Positions 33,753 to 42,533 of a stretch of 64,000 nucleotides of DNA are shown one piece after another. Under the pieces are notes generated by a model, which was not told the DNA's origin, made no database searches, and saw only the letters and a list, made by a program, of their open reading frames with translations. The DNA is taken from the NCBI GenBank assembly GCA_963802575.1, contig CAWDJF010000004.1, forward strand, positions 62,001 to 126,000, written 5' to 3'. Position 1 is the stretch's first letter. Each line of letters begins with the position of its first letter. The position numbers and the translations under genes are program-made. This DNA comes from DATFTE01 sp963802575 (GTDB lineage: Bacteria > Acidobacteriota > Terriglobia > Terriglobales > Acidobacteriaceae).

Positions 33753-34208
33753 TCATTGCTTGGTCGTAGTTGCTCTCAACGTCAGCACGGCGCATGGCGC
33801 GAGCCGCACGACTTTCTCCGTCACCGATCCAAACACAAAATGACGCAAGCCTGTCGACCCGTGTGTTGCGATCACGATTAAGTCCACCTTCTCCCGTTCT
33901 GCGATGATCACGATTTCGTCGGCGGCTTGCCCGTGTCCCACGATCGTTCTGGCTGCGACGCCAGGCTTGATTGCCTCCTCCCGCAGGTCGCGCAACTTTC
34001 TCACGGCGTCGTCGTGCAGAATTTTCTCGTATTCCGGCAACTCGAAATCGTACGCAGGATCGGAGGTCGGCAACGGGATCGTCGGGACGACATAGACCAG
34101 ACAGATCTCTGACTCGAAATGCTCGGCTAGTTCGCATGCAGTCTTCACCGCCTCGAGCGACGGCTCGCTGAAGTCCGTGGGACAAAGAATGCTTTTGATC
34201 GGCAGCAT
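33753..34208 (-). CDS. Universal stress protein, UspA family
   Basis: 151 residues, a single Usp domain. It begins IKSILCPTDFSEPSLEAVKTA and shows DLIVIATHGSTGLRHFVFGS, the G-x2-G-x9-G-S pattern that binds ATP, and ends with a typical CAVLTLR strand. Such cytoplasmic dimers respond to starvation or respiratory stress. It converges with hom and diverges from the TetR gene, with about 100 bp between the starts. Confidence 0.93.
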   Translation of the reverse strand: MLPIKSILCPTDFSEPSLEAVKTACELAEHFESEICLVYVVPTIPLPTSDPAYDFELPEYEKILHDDAVRKLRDLREEAIKPGVAARTIVGHGQAADEIVIIAEREKVDLIVIATHGSTGLRHFVFGSVTEKVVRLAPCAVLTLRATTTKQ

Positions 34209-34249
34209 GGAAATCCCCTAAGGCACTGAATTATAGGCTCCATATGGGA

Positions 34250-34293
34250 TTGTGCAACCTGGGCAGGGGGGCTATAATCTAACTAACCGGTTA
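34250..34293 (+). promoter_or_regulatory. Promoter and palindromic operator of the tetR-efflux operon
   Basis: TTGTGC (34250-34255) and TATAAT (34273-34278) are 17 bp apart. The palindrome TAACCGGTTA (34284-34293) lies just downstream of the -10 box, near the expected transcription start, where a TetR dimer could block the polymerase. Confidence 0.75.
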
Positions 34294-34306
34294 ATTAATC
34301 GACGCT

Positions 34307-34984
34307 ATGGCCACCGCTACCAAATCCCGTCTCGGCTCCCGCGGAAACCCCGAGAAGAGTCGCGCCGCCATTCTTCAGGCCGCGATCCGCGAATTCGCCC
34401 AAGAAGGCATGGCTGGCGCGCGCACCGACGCTATCGCCCGCGCCGCCCGCGTGAACAAGGCCCTGCTGTATTACTACTTCAAAGACAAAGAAACTCTTTA
34501 TGGAGAAGCCATTGACTTCGCCTTCGGTCAACTGAGCGAGCACATGATGGCTGTCCTTGATCAAGACTTACCACCAAAAGAAAAAGTCCTGCTCTACGTG
34601 GGCACTTACTTCGACTTTGTCGCCAGTCACCATTCCACTCGCAACCTGATCCAGATGGAAACCATGCGGGCCGGACACGGCTCTCCCCATCTGAAGCGTG
34701 TCGCGAAGCGATATTTCTTGCCGATCTATACACGCTTCGGCAGTGTTATTCGAGAGGGTGTCGCCTCCGGCGTCTTTCGCCCCATCGAACCGCTGCATTT
34801 CATACCGTCGATGGTCGCGCTGGTGGTCTTTTACTTCATCAGCGCCCCAGTCATGAAAACCGTCATCGGATTCGATCCCCTCTCTCCCGAAAGGCTTGCC
34901 GAGCGCCGGAGCGCGGTGCTCGATTTCATTTCTGCGGCGTTGTTCGAGCGTCCTGATATCAGGCACAAAGGAGATTCTAAGTGA
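34307..34984 (+). CDS. TetR-family repressor of the adjacent efflux operon
   Basis: 225 residues. The N-terminal helix-turn-helix is visible: KSRAAILQAAIREFAQEG, GARTDAIARAARVNKALLYYYF, then KDKETLYGEAI. The larger C-terminal part is the ligand-binding and dimer domain. It is first in a four-gene operon with the membrane-fusion protein, ABC ATPase and ABC permease; its stop overlaps the next start (GTGA). The palindrome at 34284-34293 is a likely autoregulatory site. The arrangement resembles CecR with YbhG-F-S-R in enterobacteria, suggesting it senses a toxic small molecule. Confidence 0.93.
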   Translation: MATATKSRLGSRGNPEKSRAAILQAAIREFAQEGMAGARTDAIARAARVNKALLYYYFKDKETLYGEAIDFAFGQLSEHMMAVLDQDLPPKEKVLLYVGTYFDFVASHHSTRNLIQMETMRAGHGSPHLKRVAKRYFLPIYTRFGSVIREGVASGVFRPIEPLHFIPSMVALVVFYFISAPVMKTVIGFDPLSPERLAERRSAVLDFISAALFERPDIRHKGDSK

Positions 34985-36075
34985 GCGCCCGCAATAAGTT
35001 CATCATCCTGCTTTCTATCATCTGTGCGATCGCGCTGGCTTACTACTATTTTTCCACGCCCAGCAATCGCGACCTCGTTCTCGTGGGCACTGTTGACTCC
35101 AACCAGGTCGTCGTCAGCCCGCAGATTGAGGGCCGCATCTCGAAGCTACTGGTCGACGAGGGCACGCCGGTGAAACAGGGAGACTTGATCGCGCTGCTCG
35201 ATCCCTCAGAACTCGAAACCCAGGCGCGCGCCGCTGCCGCCACTATCAACAGTTTTCAGCACAAGGTTTCTGAAATGCAGTCGACGGAACAAGCGACCTC
35301 GGGATCGACCTCGAGCAACGTCATCAACGCCCAGGCTCGACTGCAGTCGACGCGCGCACAGTTAGCGCAGGCCGAAGCCACGTTGGTTCGCACCGAGAGC
35401 GATAGCCGCCGCACTATTGAGCTGGCAAAACAAGGCGTCGCCTCCGATCAAGATCGTGTGCAGGCCGAAAGTAATTTGAAAGCGCAACAGGCCACCGTGC
35501 AGTCGCTCAAAGATCAGATCAACGCCGCCCAAGCCGACCTCGAGACGGCGATCGCCAATACACACCAGGCGCACGCCGCCAAAAGCACGGTGCAATCCAC
35601 TCAAGCCGATCTCGACAATGCTGTCCAGCAGCTCAAACAAGCCGAAGTTCGTCTCGGATACACCAAGATTTACGCGCCCGTCACCGGGACGGTCTCTGTA
35701 CGCGCCGCTCGTGAAGGAGAAGTCGTGAATGCCGGACAAGCCATTGTCACGATTGTTGACCTGAGCGACACCTGGGTGCGGGCCGCCATCCCCGAAACCA
35801 ACGCCGATCACATCGGACTCGGCGACACTTTGCGCGTGCGCCTGCCCGGCGGCACCATCACGCAAGGCAAAGTGTTTTTCAAATCCGCCGAAGCGGACTT
35901 CGCCACCCAACGCGACGTCAATCGCAAGAAACGCGACATCCGCACCATCATTCTCAAGATTCGTCTCGACAACCCCAAGGGAGCCTACGTGCCCGGCATG
36001 ACGGCCGAAGTACTGGTTTCTCCCGAGCAGTTGAGCGGCACTCCCCAGAGCGCGTCGGCGGAGCAGCATCCGTGA
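34981..36075 (+). CDS. HlyD/YbhG-type membrane-fusion (periplasmic adaptor) protein
   Basis: 364 residues from GTG at 34981, overlapping the tetR stop. One N-terminal membrane helix (FIILLSIICAIALAYYYF) is followed by the first half of a lipoyl/barrel-sandwich domain (VVVSPQIEGRISKLLVDEGTPVKQGD). A long coiled coil rich in Ala, Gln and Glu spans about 75-215. The second lipoyl half is YTKIYAPVTGTVSVRAAREG, and a beta-barrel domain ends near YVPGMTAEVLV. It bridges the inner-membrane ABC permease to an outer-membrane channel, which must be encoded elsewhere. It overlaps the ATPase start (TGATG). Confidence 0.93.
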   Translation: MSARNKFIILLSIICAIALAYYYFSTPSNRDLVLVGTVDSNQVVVSPQIEGRISKLLVDEGTPVKQGDLIALLDPSELETQARAAAATINSFQHKVSEMQSTEQATSGSTSSNVINAQARLQSTRAQLAQAEATLVRTESDSRRTIELAKQGVASDQDRVQAESNLKAQQATVQSLKDQINAAQADLETAIANTHQAHAAKSTVQSTQADLDNAVQQLKQAEVRLGYTKIYAPVTGTVSVRAAREGEVVNAGQAIVTIVDLSDTWVRAAIPETNADHIGLGDTLRVRLPGGTITQGKVFFKSAEADFATQRDVNRKKRDIRTIILKIRLDNPKGAYVPGMTAEVLVSPEQLSGTPQSASAEQHP

Positions 36076-37109
36076 TGGCTGACCTCAAATCCGGCAACGG
36101 CGCAGGCTCCGCGGTTAACGCCATCGAGGTCGACCACATCGTCAAGAAGTACGGTGACTTCACAGCCGTGGACGATGTTTCTTTCCAGGTAAAAGAGGGA
36201 GAGATTTTCGGACTTCTCGGCCCTAATGGAGCCGGCAAGTCGACCCTGATCCGCATGATGACCACGCTGATCCCCATCACCGCGGGCCGAGCGCTCATCG
36301 CAGGACACGATGTCGTGAAAGATCCTGATGCTGCCCGTCGCGCTATTGGCGTAATTCCCCAGGCACTTACGAGCGATCTCGATCTCACTGTCGCGGAAAA
36401 CATGAGCATTTATGCCAAACTTTATGATGTTCCGGCGCAACGCCGGAAGGAAGCCATCGATGAACTCTTGCAGTTAGTAGATCTTACTAAGTGGAGAGAC
36501 GCTCAGACCAAGACTCTCTCGGGAGGCATGCGGCGGCGGCTGGAAATCGCTCGCGGTTTAGTGCATAGTCCTCGCATTTTCTTTCTCGATGAACCCACCA
36601 CTGGCCTTGACCCCGTCTCTCGCGTTGCCGTATGGGAAATGCTGACGAACATCAAGTCACAGCGCCAGCTCACGATTCTCATCACAACCCACTACATGGA
36701 CGAAGCCGATCGCCTCTGCGACCGCATCGCCATCGTCGATCATGGAAAGCTGGTCGCGCTCGACACTCCTCCGGCATTGAAGGCCAGCGTCCCCGGTTCC
36801 AATGTCATTGAAGCGCAATTTGAAAATGTTCCTGCCGATTGGGAGCAGCGTCTGCACAATCTTGGTGATGTCACTTCTATCCAACACGAAGGCGCCGGCA
36901 TGTATCGAATCTTGACCGGCGACGGCTCGAAGACCACGACCGAACTTGTAGAGGCGGCGGTTAAGGCCAAAGTAGTTGTGAAATCTCTATCTGTACAAAA
37001 CACCACACTGGACGACGTCTTCGTCCACTATACCGGGCGGCAGTTGCGCGATGAACTCGTGAAAGCGCACGGATTCGTCATGCCCCCCAGACCAGGACTG
37101 CAGCCATGA
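36075..37109 (+). CDS. ABC transporter ATP-binding protein (drug/ABC-2 type)
   Basis: About 344 residues. Walker A is GPNGAGKST, the signature is LSGGMRRRLEIARG, and Walker B is IFFLDEPTTGLDP, followed by the H-loop histidine in ITTHYMDEADRL. The C-terminal 100 residues, with TLDDVFVHYTGR, are characteristic of the drug-exporter DrrA/CcmA-like ATPases. Start is the ATG at 36075 that overlaps the previous stop; a GTG one codon earlier is possible. It energises the ABC-2 permease encoded next (ATGA overlap). Only one permease gene follows, so the permease probably works as a homodimer. Confidence 0.95.
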   Translation: MADLKSGNGAGSAVNAIEVDHIVKKYGDFTAVDDVSFQVKEGEIFGLLGPNGAGKSTLIRMMTTLIPITAGRALIAGHDVVKDPDAARRAIGVIPQALTSDLDLTVAENMSIYAKLYDVPAQRRKEAIDELLQLVDLTKWRDAQTKTLSGGMRRRLEIARGLVHSPRIFFLDEPTTGLDPVSRVAVWEMLTNIKSQRQLTILITTHYMDEADRLCDRIAIVDHGKLVALDTPPALKASVPGSNVIEAQFENVPADWEQRLHNLGDVTSIQHEGAGMYRILTGDGSKTTTELVEAAVKAKVVVKSLSVQNTTLDDVFVHYTGRQLRDELVKAHGFVMPPRPGLQP

Positions 37110-38218
37110 ATCACATCTTCGCCATCGTCGAGCGCGAAATGCGCAAGTTCTTCCGTTCCCCAGCTCTCATGATGGCCTCGATGATCTTTCCCCTGGTGCA
37201 GCTAATCGTGCTGGGCAACGCCTTCGGTGGCAAGATTCGTGACGCCAAGCTTGGGGTCGTTGATGAAGACGGCGGCACGCAGGCCCTCAAGATTCGCGAA
37301 GCCTTCGACTCCGTCCGCGCGAACATTCGCACCTTCGTTCCGGTCTACTATGACAACGAGAAGCAGGCCACCGAGGATGTGAAGAACGGTAAGATTCAGG
37401 GCGCGGTTGTGATTCCGCCGCAATATTCGAGCCGTGTGTACGAACAGAATCGTCCGCAGATTGCGCTGATCGTCGATAACAGCGATAACTTCATGAGTTC
37501 AACGCTCGAACAGGAACTTACTGACCTGGTCAACGCCTTAAATCAACCGGTCATTCAGCCGCGCCTCATACAGCAAACCGCACTCTCGATTGTCGAACTT
37601 TATCCTTATATCGAATATATGAAGTATCTGCTTCCCGGCTCGATCACGCTGGCCATGTTTGTGTCGGTGATGATTGGCGGAGGCATGCTCTACATCGACG
37701 ACAAAGCCCGAGGTGTGCACGAAGGTTACCTGGTCACGCCAATTACAAAGACCGAACTGGTCTTCGGGCTGAATGCTGCGGGAGCAATCAAGGCGGTGCT
37801 CACGGGCGTGATTATCACCATCATCGGATCGCTGCTCGCCGGCGTTGGGTCGATCTTCGACTTCGGCACCGTCGTTGGGCTGCTGGTGATGATCCTGCTG
37901 ACCTCGGTCGCGTTCAATACGATGATGTTTTTGCTGATGGTACGCGTCGATGATCCGCTCGTGCCGCGGGCAATTTTCGGCATCCTCAACACGCTGCTGT
38001 TCTTTCCGAGCGGATCAATCTATCCGATACAAGCCTTTCCCCGATGGTTGCAGGCCATCGCGAAAGCGGACCCCTTCACTTACGCTGTCCACGGGTTCAA
38101 ATCGCTGCTGCTGAAAGAAACCGGCCTGCAGCCGATTTGGCCCGACATGCTTTACCTGACGCTCTTCGGCATCATCACCCTGAGCATCGCCACGCCGCTG
38201 TTCAAGAGAACGCTGTAG
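37106..38218 (+). CDS. ABC-2 type transporter permease
   Basis: 370 residues with the layout of ABC2_membrane_3 permeases. There is one N-terminal membrane helix (ALMMASMIFPLVQLIVLGNAF), a large periplasmic loop of about 140 residues, then five helices, including LAMFVSVMIGGGML, LTGVIITIIGSLLAG, and VVGLLVMILLTSVAF, with the conserved GxIYPIQAFP segment before the last pair. With the ATPase and HlyD adaptor it forms an export pump for drugs or lipophilic compounds. It is the last gene of the tetR operon. Confidence 0.94.
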   Translation: MNHIFAIVEREMRKFFRSPALMMASMIFPLVQLIVLGNAFGGKIRDAKLGVVDEDGGTQALKIREAFDSVRANIRTFVPVYYDNEKQATEDVKNGKIQGAVVIPPQYSSRVYEQNRPQIALIVDNSDNFMSSTLEQELTDLVNALNQPVIQPRLIQQTALSIVELYPYIEYMKYLLPGSITLAMFVSVMIGGGMLYIDDKARGVHEGYLVTPITKTELVFGLNAAGAIKAVLTGVIITIIGSLLAGVGSIFDFGTVVGLLVMILLTSVAFNTMMFLLMVRVDDPLVPRAIFGILNTLLFFPSGSIYPIQAFPRWLQAIAKADPFTYAVHGFKSLLLKETGLQPIWPDMLYLTLFGIITLSIATPLFKRTL

Positions 38219-38312
38219 AGAAGCTGCCGTTGGTCGTTGGTCGTTCGCCAACCTCGAGAATCGTACTTCGACAATCGTAAATCTTGATTGAATCCATTAT
38301 GCTTAGGAAGCC

Positions 38313-38786
38313 ATGACCCTGATGGACGCTGAGCAATTCGACGCTGCCCGCGCCAAACGCCGCCGCCAGATCATCATCACCGTGGTGATTCTTGCGTTGC
38401 TCGGCGCGTGGACCGCTTATCACTTTCGCAATTATCCGCAGCGCAGTGCAGTGAACAAGTTCTTCACCGCCCTCGAAGCCCAGAAATACGAAGAGGCTTA
38501 CGGCATCTGGTTCAACGATCCTGATTGGCGGCAGCATACGCAAAAATATTCCCATTACGCCTACAACGACTTCTATCGCGACTGGGGACCGGGCGGAGAA
38601 TGGGGCCTGATCAAGAGCCACGCGGTTGATTGCTCCGTCGCCACCGATAGTGGGGTCATCGTCCAAAGCACCGTCAACCGGCGCGCTGAGCATCCTTATT
38701 TGTATGTCACGAAAGCTGACAAGACGCTATCGTTCTCTCCGAACGAAATCCAGTGCGGGAATTGGTTTGGCTGGCTGATCGAATAA
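38313..38786 (+). CDS. Single-pass membrane protein of unknown function
   Basis: 157 residues. A charged N-terminus (AARAKRRRQ) precedes one membrane helix (IIITVVILALLGAWTAYHF). The outer part begins AVNKFFTALEAQKYEEAYGIWF, a pattern like NTF2-type periplasmic domains, and ends GNWFGWLIE. Trp and Tyr residues are frequent. No catalytic motif is seen. It lies 95 bp after the efflux operon and is probably separate from it. The unrelated-looking protein at 43740-44171 has a similar layout (membrane anchor plus an EEAYGYY-containing domain). Confidence 0.7.
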   Translation: MTLMDAEQFDAARAKRRRQIIITVVILALLGAWTAYHFRNYPQRSAVNKFFTALEAQKYEEAYGIWFNDPDWRQHTQKYSHYAYNDFYRDWGPGGEWGLIKSHAVDCSVATDSGVIVQSTVNRRAEHPYLYVTKADKTLSFSPNEIQCGNWFGWLIE

Positions 38787-38843
38787 TGGACAGCAAGCTG
38801 GGGACCCCAGAGGCTAAAGCCCGTCATCTATGAAGGTCTGGGC

Positions 38844-38863
38844 GGCACGGCTGAAGCCGTGCC
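38844..38863 (+). repeat. TGAA-loop hairpin (copy 5)
   Basis: GGCACGGC and GCCGTGCC close a TGAA loop between convergent genes. Confidence 0.75.
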
Positions 38864-38888
38864 CCGCAACCATTTTACGAGGCAAGAA

Positions 38889-39836
38889 TTACGCCCTCAC
38901 GGCGAAGTGCTCGAGCGTCTTGTGCAGCGAAGCCTCGTCCGCAACATTCAGCGCCGTCTTCGAACGATCGATCTGCCGCATCAATCCGCACAACACCTTC
39001 CCGGGACCGACCTCAACAAACGTGGTCACACCTTTTTCAATCAGCACGCGCATCGACGGATCCCACTTCACCGATCCGGTCACCTGGCGGATCAGGGCAT
39101 CGCGACTGCGCTCGGCATCGGCAATCACCGCGGCATCTACGTTGCAGACCACCGGGACCGCCGGCTTCTGGAAATGCAAAGCCTTCAAATCGTCCGCCAG
39201 CCGCTCCTGCGCAGGCTGCATCAACGCACAATGGAAGGGCGCGCTCACCGGAAGTAACTTGGCGCGCTTGGCTCCGCGCTCATCGGCTAGTTTCGCAGCG
39301 CGCTCGACTGCGGTGGTGTTCCCCGAGATCACAATCTGTTCCGGAGAATTGAAGTTTGCCGCCTGGCAAACTTCTCCATGCGCCGACTCTTTGCAGACTT
39401 CCGCGACTTTGTCATATTCCATGCCAAGAATCGCGGCCATTGCCCCAACTCCCAGGGGCACGGCCTCCTGCATGTATTTCCCGCGATGGCGCACGGTGCG
39501 CACTGCGTCCGCGAACTCGATCGTTCCCGCCGCCACTTGCGCGGAGTACTCGCCCAGGCTATGTCCTGCAACATAAGCCGGCTTCAACCCTTTTTCGGAG
39601 AGCACGCGCCACGCGGCCACAGACGCCGTCAGGATCGCCGGTTGGGTGATCTCGGTCATGCGTAACTGCTCTTCCGGACCTTCAAAGCAAAGCTGCGACA
39701 GCTTGTATCCCAGAGCCTCGTCGGCCTCGGCAAATGTTTGCTTTGCGATGGGATGCCGCTCCGCCAATTCCTTGCCCATGCCCAGGGCCTGCGATCCCTG
39801 GCCCGGAAACAGAAATGCGATCGTGTTCGTCGTCAT
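38889..39836 (-). CDS. fabD: Malonyl-CoA:acyl-carrier-protein transacylase
   Basis: 315 residues. It loads malonate from CoA onto ACP for fatty-acid elongation. The N-terminal FLFPGQGSQALGMG, the active-site GHSLGEYSA serine, the arginine region in TVRHRGKYMQEAVP, and the late histidine in SAPFHCALM are all present. It is the last of four minus-strand genes yceD-rpmF-plsX-fabD, a common bacterial order that links the ribosomal L32 gene to phospholipid and fatty-acid synthesis. A 140-bp repeat-bearing gap separates it from plsX. Confidence 0.96.
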   Translation of the reverse strand: MTTNTIAFLFPGQGSQALGMGKELAERHPIAKQTFAEADEALGYKLSQLCFEGPEEQLRMTEITQPAILTASVAAWRVLSEKGLKPAYVAGHSLGEYSAQVAAGTIEFADAVRTVRHRGKYMQEAVPLGVGAMAAILGMEYDKVAEVCKESAHGEVCQAANFNSPEQIVISGNTTAVERAAKLADERGAKRAKLLPVSAPFHCALMQPAQERLADDLKALHFQKPAVPVVCNVDAAVIADAERSRDALIRQVTGSVKWDPSMRVLIEKGVTTFVEVGPGKVLCGLMRQIDRSKTALNVADEASLHKTLEHFAVRA

Positions 39837-39855
39837 AAGTGTCTTAAGAGGAAAA

Positions 39856-39995
39856 CTGCAGATTCCTCGGGCTATCGCCCTCGAAATGACAGACCTTGGC
39901 TCTGCCGCTACACGCCAGATCCTTCGCCCTCTCGGGCTCAGGATGACGTCAAAGAAAAAATGCCGTCTGCCGCGCGGGCTCAGGATGACGCAGAG
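39856..39995. repeat. Repeat patch between plsX and fabD
   Basis: Holds a GCAGATTCCTC...GAAATGACAG variant of the composite repeat, then two CGGGCTCAGGATGACG strings. The last of these runs into the 3' end of plsX. Confidence 0.6.
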
Positions 39996-41014
39996 GAAAA
40001 AGCTACCGCGGCCCGCGCCGCTCCCAACTCTTTCGCGATGACGTCATTGATGCGATGCTCAGCAAACTCGGCGGCTACCCGCAACGCGTTCTTGATCGCG
40101 TTCGCATTCGACGATCCGTGGGTAATAAAGCAAACTCCCTTTACGCCCAACAACGGAGCTCCGCCATACTCGGTATGATCGAGTCTCTTTTTGAAATCCG
40201 CAAAAGCACTGCGTGAAAGCAGCGCCCCAACCTGCCGCGTGATCGTCGCCCGCAAGCTTTCTTTCAAGACCGCGCGGACTAAATTCGCCACGCCTTCGGA
40301 AGTTTTCAGCGCGACATTCCCTACGAATCCGTCAGCGACAATGACATCCACTACGCCGCTATATAAATCTCGGCCTTCGACGTTACCGATAAAATTCAGC
40401 GGCAGATGCTTGAGCAGCGCGAACGCATCCCGAGTAAGTACGTTCCCCTTACTCTCTTCTTCGCCAATCGAAAGCAATCCCACGCGCGGCTTGCGAGTGC
40501 CAAACATAGTCCGCACATAAATCTCGCCCATCACCGCGAACTGCACCAGGTTTTCAGGCTTGCAGTCGACATTCGCTCCCACATCGAGCAGAGTCGCCGC
40601 CGCTCCCGAAGCCGTCGGGAAAGTCGCCGCCAGCGCGGGACGATCCACTCCCGGCAGCGCTCCCAGCACCATCTTCGCCGTAGCCATCGCCGCGCCAGTG
40701 TTCCCGGCTGTCACGAATCCTGACGCCTTCCGGTCTCGAACCAGGCGCACTCCCACCCGAATGGACGAGTCGCGCTTGGCGCGCACCGCCTGCACGGCCT
40801 TGTCGTCCATACGAATGACTTCCGAGGCTTGCACGATTTCCAGCGGCAGGCCCGCCGCCGAAGGATGGCGATTCAACTCCGCCTGAATGACTTCCGACCG
40901 TCCCACCAATAGCACGCGCACCCCGTACTGCCGGGCGGCCTGAATGGCGCCTTCGACTTCAGGCTTCGGCGCGCGGTCGGAACCCATCGCGTCCAGAGCT
41001 ATGACGCTAGGCAT
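39980..41014 (-). CDS. plsX: Phosphate acyltransferase PlsX
   Basis: 344 residues. It makes acyl-phosphate from acyl-ACP for phospholipid synthesis by PlsY. MPSVIALDAMGSDRAPKPEVEG at the start, FVTAGNTGAAMA, the long LLDVGANVDCKPENL segment, VGLLSIGEEESKG, and GFVGNVALKTSEG are family motifs. The active region near EYGGAPLLGVKG is intact. The last residues (after about VIAKELG) are encoded by a dispersed repeat string, so the C-terminal tail is probably repeat-derived. rpmF lies 12 bp upstream, indicating one transcript. Confidence 0.96.
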   Translation of the reverse strand: MPSVIALDAMGSDRAPKPEVEGAIQAARQYGVRVLLVGRSEVIQAELNRHPSAAGLPLEIVQASEVIRMDDKAVQAVRAKRDSSIRVGVRLVRDRKASGFVTAGNTGAAMATAKMVLGALPGVDRPALAATFPTASGAAATLLDVGANVDCKPENLVQFAVMGEIYVRTMFGTRKPRVGLLSIGEEESKGNVLTRDAFALLKHLPLNFIGNVEGRDLYSGVVDVIVADGFVGNVALKTSEGVANLVRAVLKESLRATITRQVGALLSRSAFADFKKRLDHTEYGGAPLLGVKGVCFITHGSSNANAIKNALRVAAEFAEHRINDVIAKELGAARAAVAFSSASS

Positions 41015-41026
41015 GTGAGGGCGAAA

Positions 41027-41212
41027 CTAGCTGGCTTCCTCGACGTTCAATACTTCACGGCCTTTGTAGAACCCACACTTGGGGCAGGCACGGTGCGGCA
41101 TCTTCTTCTCATGGCAATTCGGACACTCAGACAACGAGTGCGCCTTCAGGCCATCATGCGCGCGCCGCGTGCTGGTGCGCTTTTTCGAGTGACGTCGTTT
41201 CGGATTAGGCAT
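41027..41212 (-). CDS. rpmF: Ribosomal protein bL32
   Basis: 61 residues, the usual length. It begins MPNPKRRHSKKRTSTRRAHD and carries a four-cysteine zinc ribbon, CPNCHEKKMPHRACPKC, then FYKGREV. It is a large-subunit ribosomal protein near the peptidyl-transferase centre. It sits between yceD and plsX, the classical arrangement. Confidence 0.98.
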   Translation of the reverse strand: MPNPKRRHSKKRTSTRRAHDGLKAHSLSECPNCHEKKMPHRACPKCGFYKGREVLNVEEAS

Positions 41213-41242
41213 CGCAAATTCCTCTCGCCGGCCGGGGCCGGG

Positions 41243-41794
41243 TTAATTGTCAAGTTTGCTGCGAATCTCTTTCAGAGCCTGCCAGCGCGGATCTTCCATC
41301 GGCTCCGCGCAGGAGCATTCTTCTTCATTCATGCTCTTGCCGCAATGCATACAAAGGCCCTTGCAATCGTCGCGGCACAGAGCTTTCAGGGGAAGCGCGA
41401 GCAGAACTTGTTCGCGCAAGACATCTTCGAGCAGCAACCCTTCCCCTTGATAATAACTAATTTCGGCGTCGGCTGCCGTAATCGAGAGCTCTTCCTTGCC
41501 GGCATCCGTCCCCTGCGGACGGTAGAGCAAGTCGAAATCGTGCTTCAAATTTTCGACTACCGGCTCAAGACACCGCGCACAAGGTACCTCGACCTGGACC
41601 GCCAGATCCCCGGCAATCCTTATATCCTGCACCGTCTGATGCTTGCCGTGATGCTCTTCGACGAGCTGCGCGCGTCCGGCGGTGCGCAACGGCTGAAGCT
41701 GGCGCAGGTCCTCGCCAAAGTCGATCGAGCCGGGCGCAAACTGCTCCTTGAAATCGACCGGATGGAGCTCTAACTCTTTCAATTCGATGAACAT
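41243..41794 (-). CDS. YceD/DUF177 family protein
   Basis: 183 residues from the ATG at 41794, which has a GGAGAG site; the frame is open for 123 more codons upstream, but that part is unlike the family. The conserved core is VPCARCLEPV with the two cysteines, and ELSITAADAEISYYQGEGLLLEDVL. A second pair of cysteine motifs near CRDDCKGLCMHCGK follows before LPLKALC. YceD precedes rpmF in most bacteria and has been linked to 23S rRNA or plastid 50S biogenesis in plants; the bacterial role is unsettled. Confidence 0.9.
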   Translation of the reverse strand: MFIELKELELHPVDFKEQFAPGSIDFGEDLRQLQPLRTAGRAQLVEEHHGKHQTVQDIRIAGDLAVQVEVPCARCLEPVVENLKHDFDLLYRPQGTDAGKEELSITAADAEISYYQGEGLLLEDVLREQVLLALPLKALCRDDCKGLCMHCGKSMNEEECSCAEPMEDPRWQALKEIRSKLDN

Positions 41795-41880
41795 CGGGGA
41801 CTCTCCACGCCCCCACCACCGCAGGCCGCGGAAGCACGCACAGACGCGTAAACGCTCAAGGGAGCAAGAGTTAAGGATAA

Positions 41881-41919
41881 AGGGGGTGGGAGGGGTGTCA
41901 AGGGGACGGAGGGAAAGGG
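41881..41919 (+). other. G-run region that could form a G-quadruplex
   Basis: Upstream of yceD. GGGGG, GGG, GGGG and GGGG tracts separated by 1-6 bases, then two more GGG, all on the plus strand. The yceD-side transcript would be C-rich here. Confidence 0.5.
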
Positions 41920-42159
41920 TGTCGAACGTCAGCCGCTCTGATCCGCAGTCAGCGTCATGATCATCTACAGCCCACAACACAACCATCTCGGTCCACGCCG
42001 AGATCTGAAAACAAACGTCACGATTAATCTTATCTTTCTTAGCAGCTCCTCTTAACTCATTCAGACAAACAAGACCAAGACTCCACGGTGTTGTGATTGC
42101 GCCGCTAGTCCACAACCACATGCCGAACGAGATCGTGCGCAAGGATTGGGTAGATCTCT

Positions 42160-42516
42160 TCACCCTGCTAAGAAAACATCTCTTGAATACTCCTCATCTC
42201 CTATTCTTAAGTATTCCATGTAGACGCATTTGACAGTTTCGTCCATCTTGCCGAAGAGTTTAGACGCGTTCAGCATCTGGATGACTAAGTCGTGATTTAT
42301 TCTTTTCCCCTTTGATTCCTCAGCCTGTATCCAAAATTCGCCACCTTCACGAAATAAATACAGAGATGGCGGAGTTGAGGAGAGGGCATTATCCATTCGA
42401 CCGGTTTTGAAAGATGATTCCAATGGGTGCGATTCCGACACCGAGAGAATCCAAAACACTTTCCCCCAAACGCCAGCACCCGATGTGTCCCCTACGCTAA
42501 GGCTCTGGTCACTCAT
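42160..42516 (-). CDS. Hypothetical protein of an accessory island
   Basis: 118 residues from the ATG at 42516, supported by a GAAGGGG ribosome site. There is no signal peptide or membrane helix. It is rich in Ser, Glu and Lys, with segments SLYLFREGGEFWIQAEESKG and KINHDLVIQML-like helices. I do not recognise it. Its stop overlaps a GTG codon (GTGA) of a frame that stays open into yceD. A further frame (42534-42818) ends 17 bp upstream, so the two may have formed a pair. Codon use looks less GC-biased than its neighbours, which suggests transfer. Confidence 0.5.
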   Translation of the reverse strand: MSDQSLSVGDTSGAGVWGKVFWILSVSESHPLESSFKTGRMDNALSSTPPSLYLFREGGEFWIQAEESKGKRINHDLVIQMLNASKLFGKMDETVKCVYMEYLRIGDEEYSRDVFLAG

Positions 42517-42533
42517 TGCTCCCCTTCTCAACC

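Noticed and set aside
41795..42163. 123-codon N-terminal extension fused to YceD
   Set aside because: It is unlike any YceD sequence known to me and the internal ATG has a good ribosome site; kept only as a finding about coupling.
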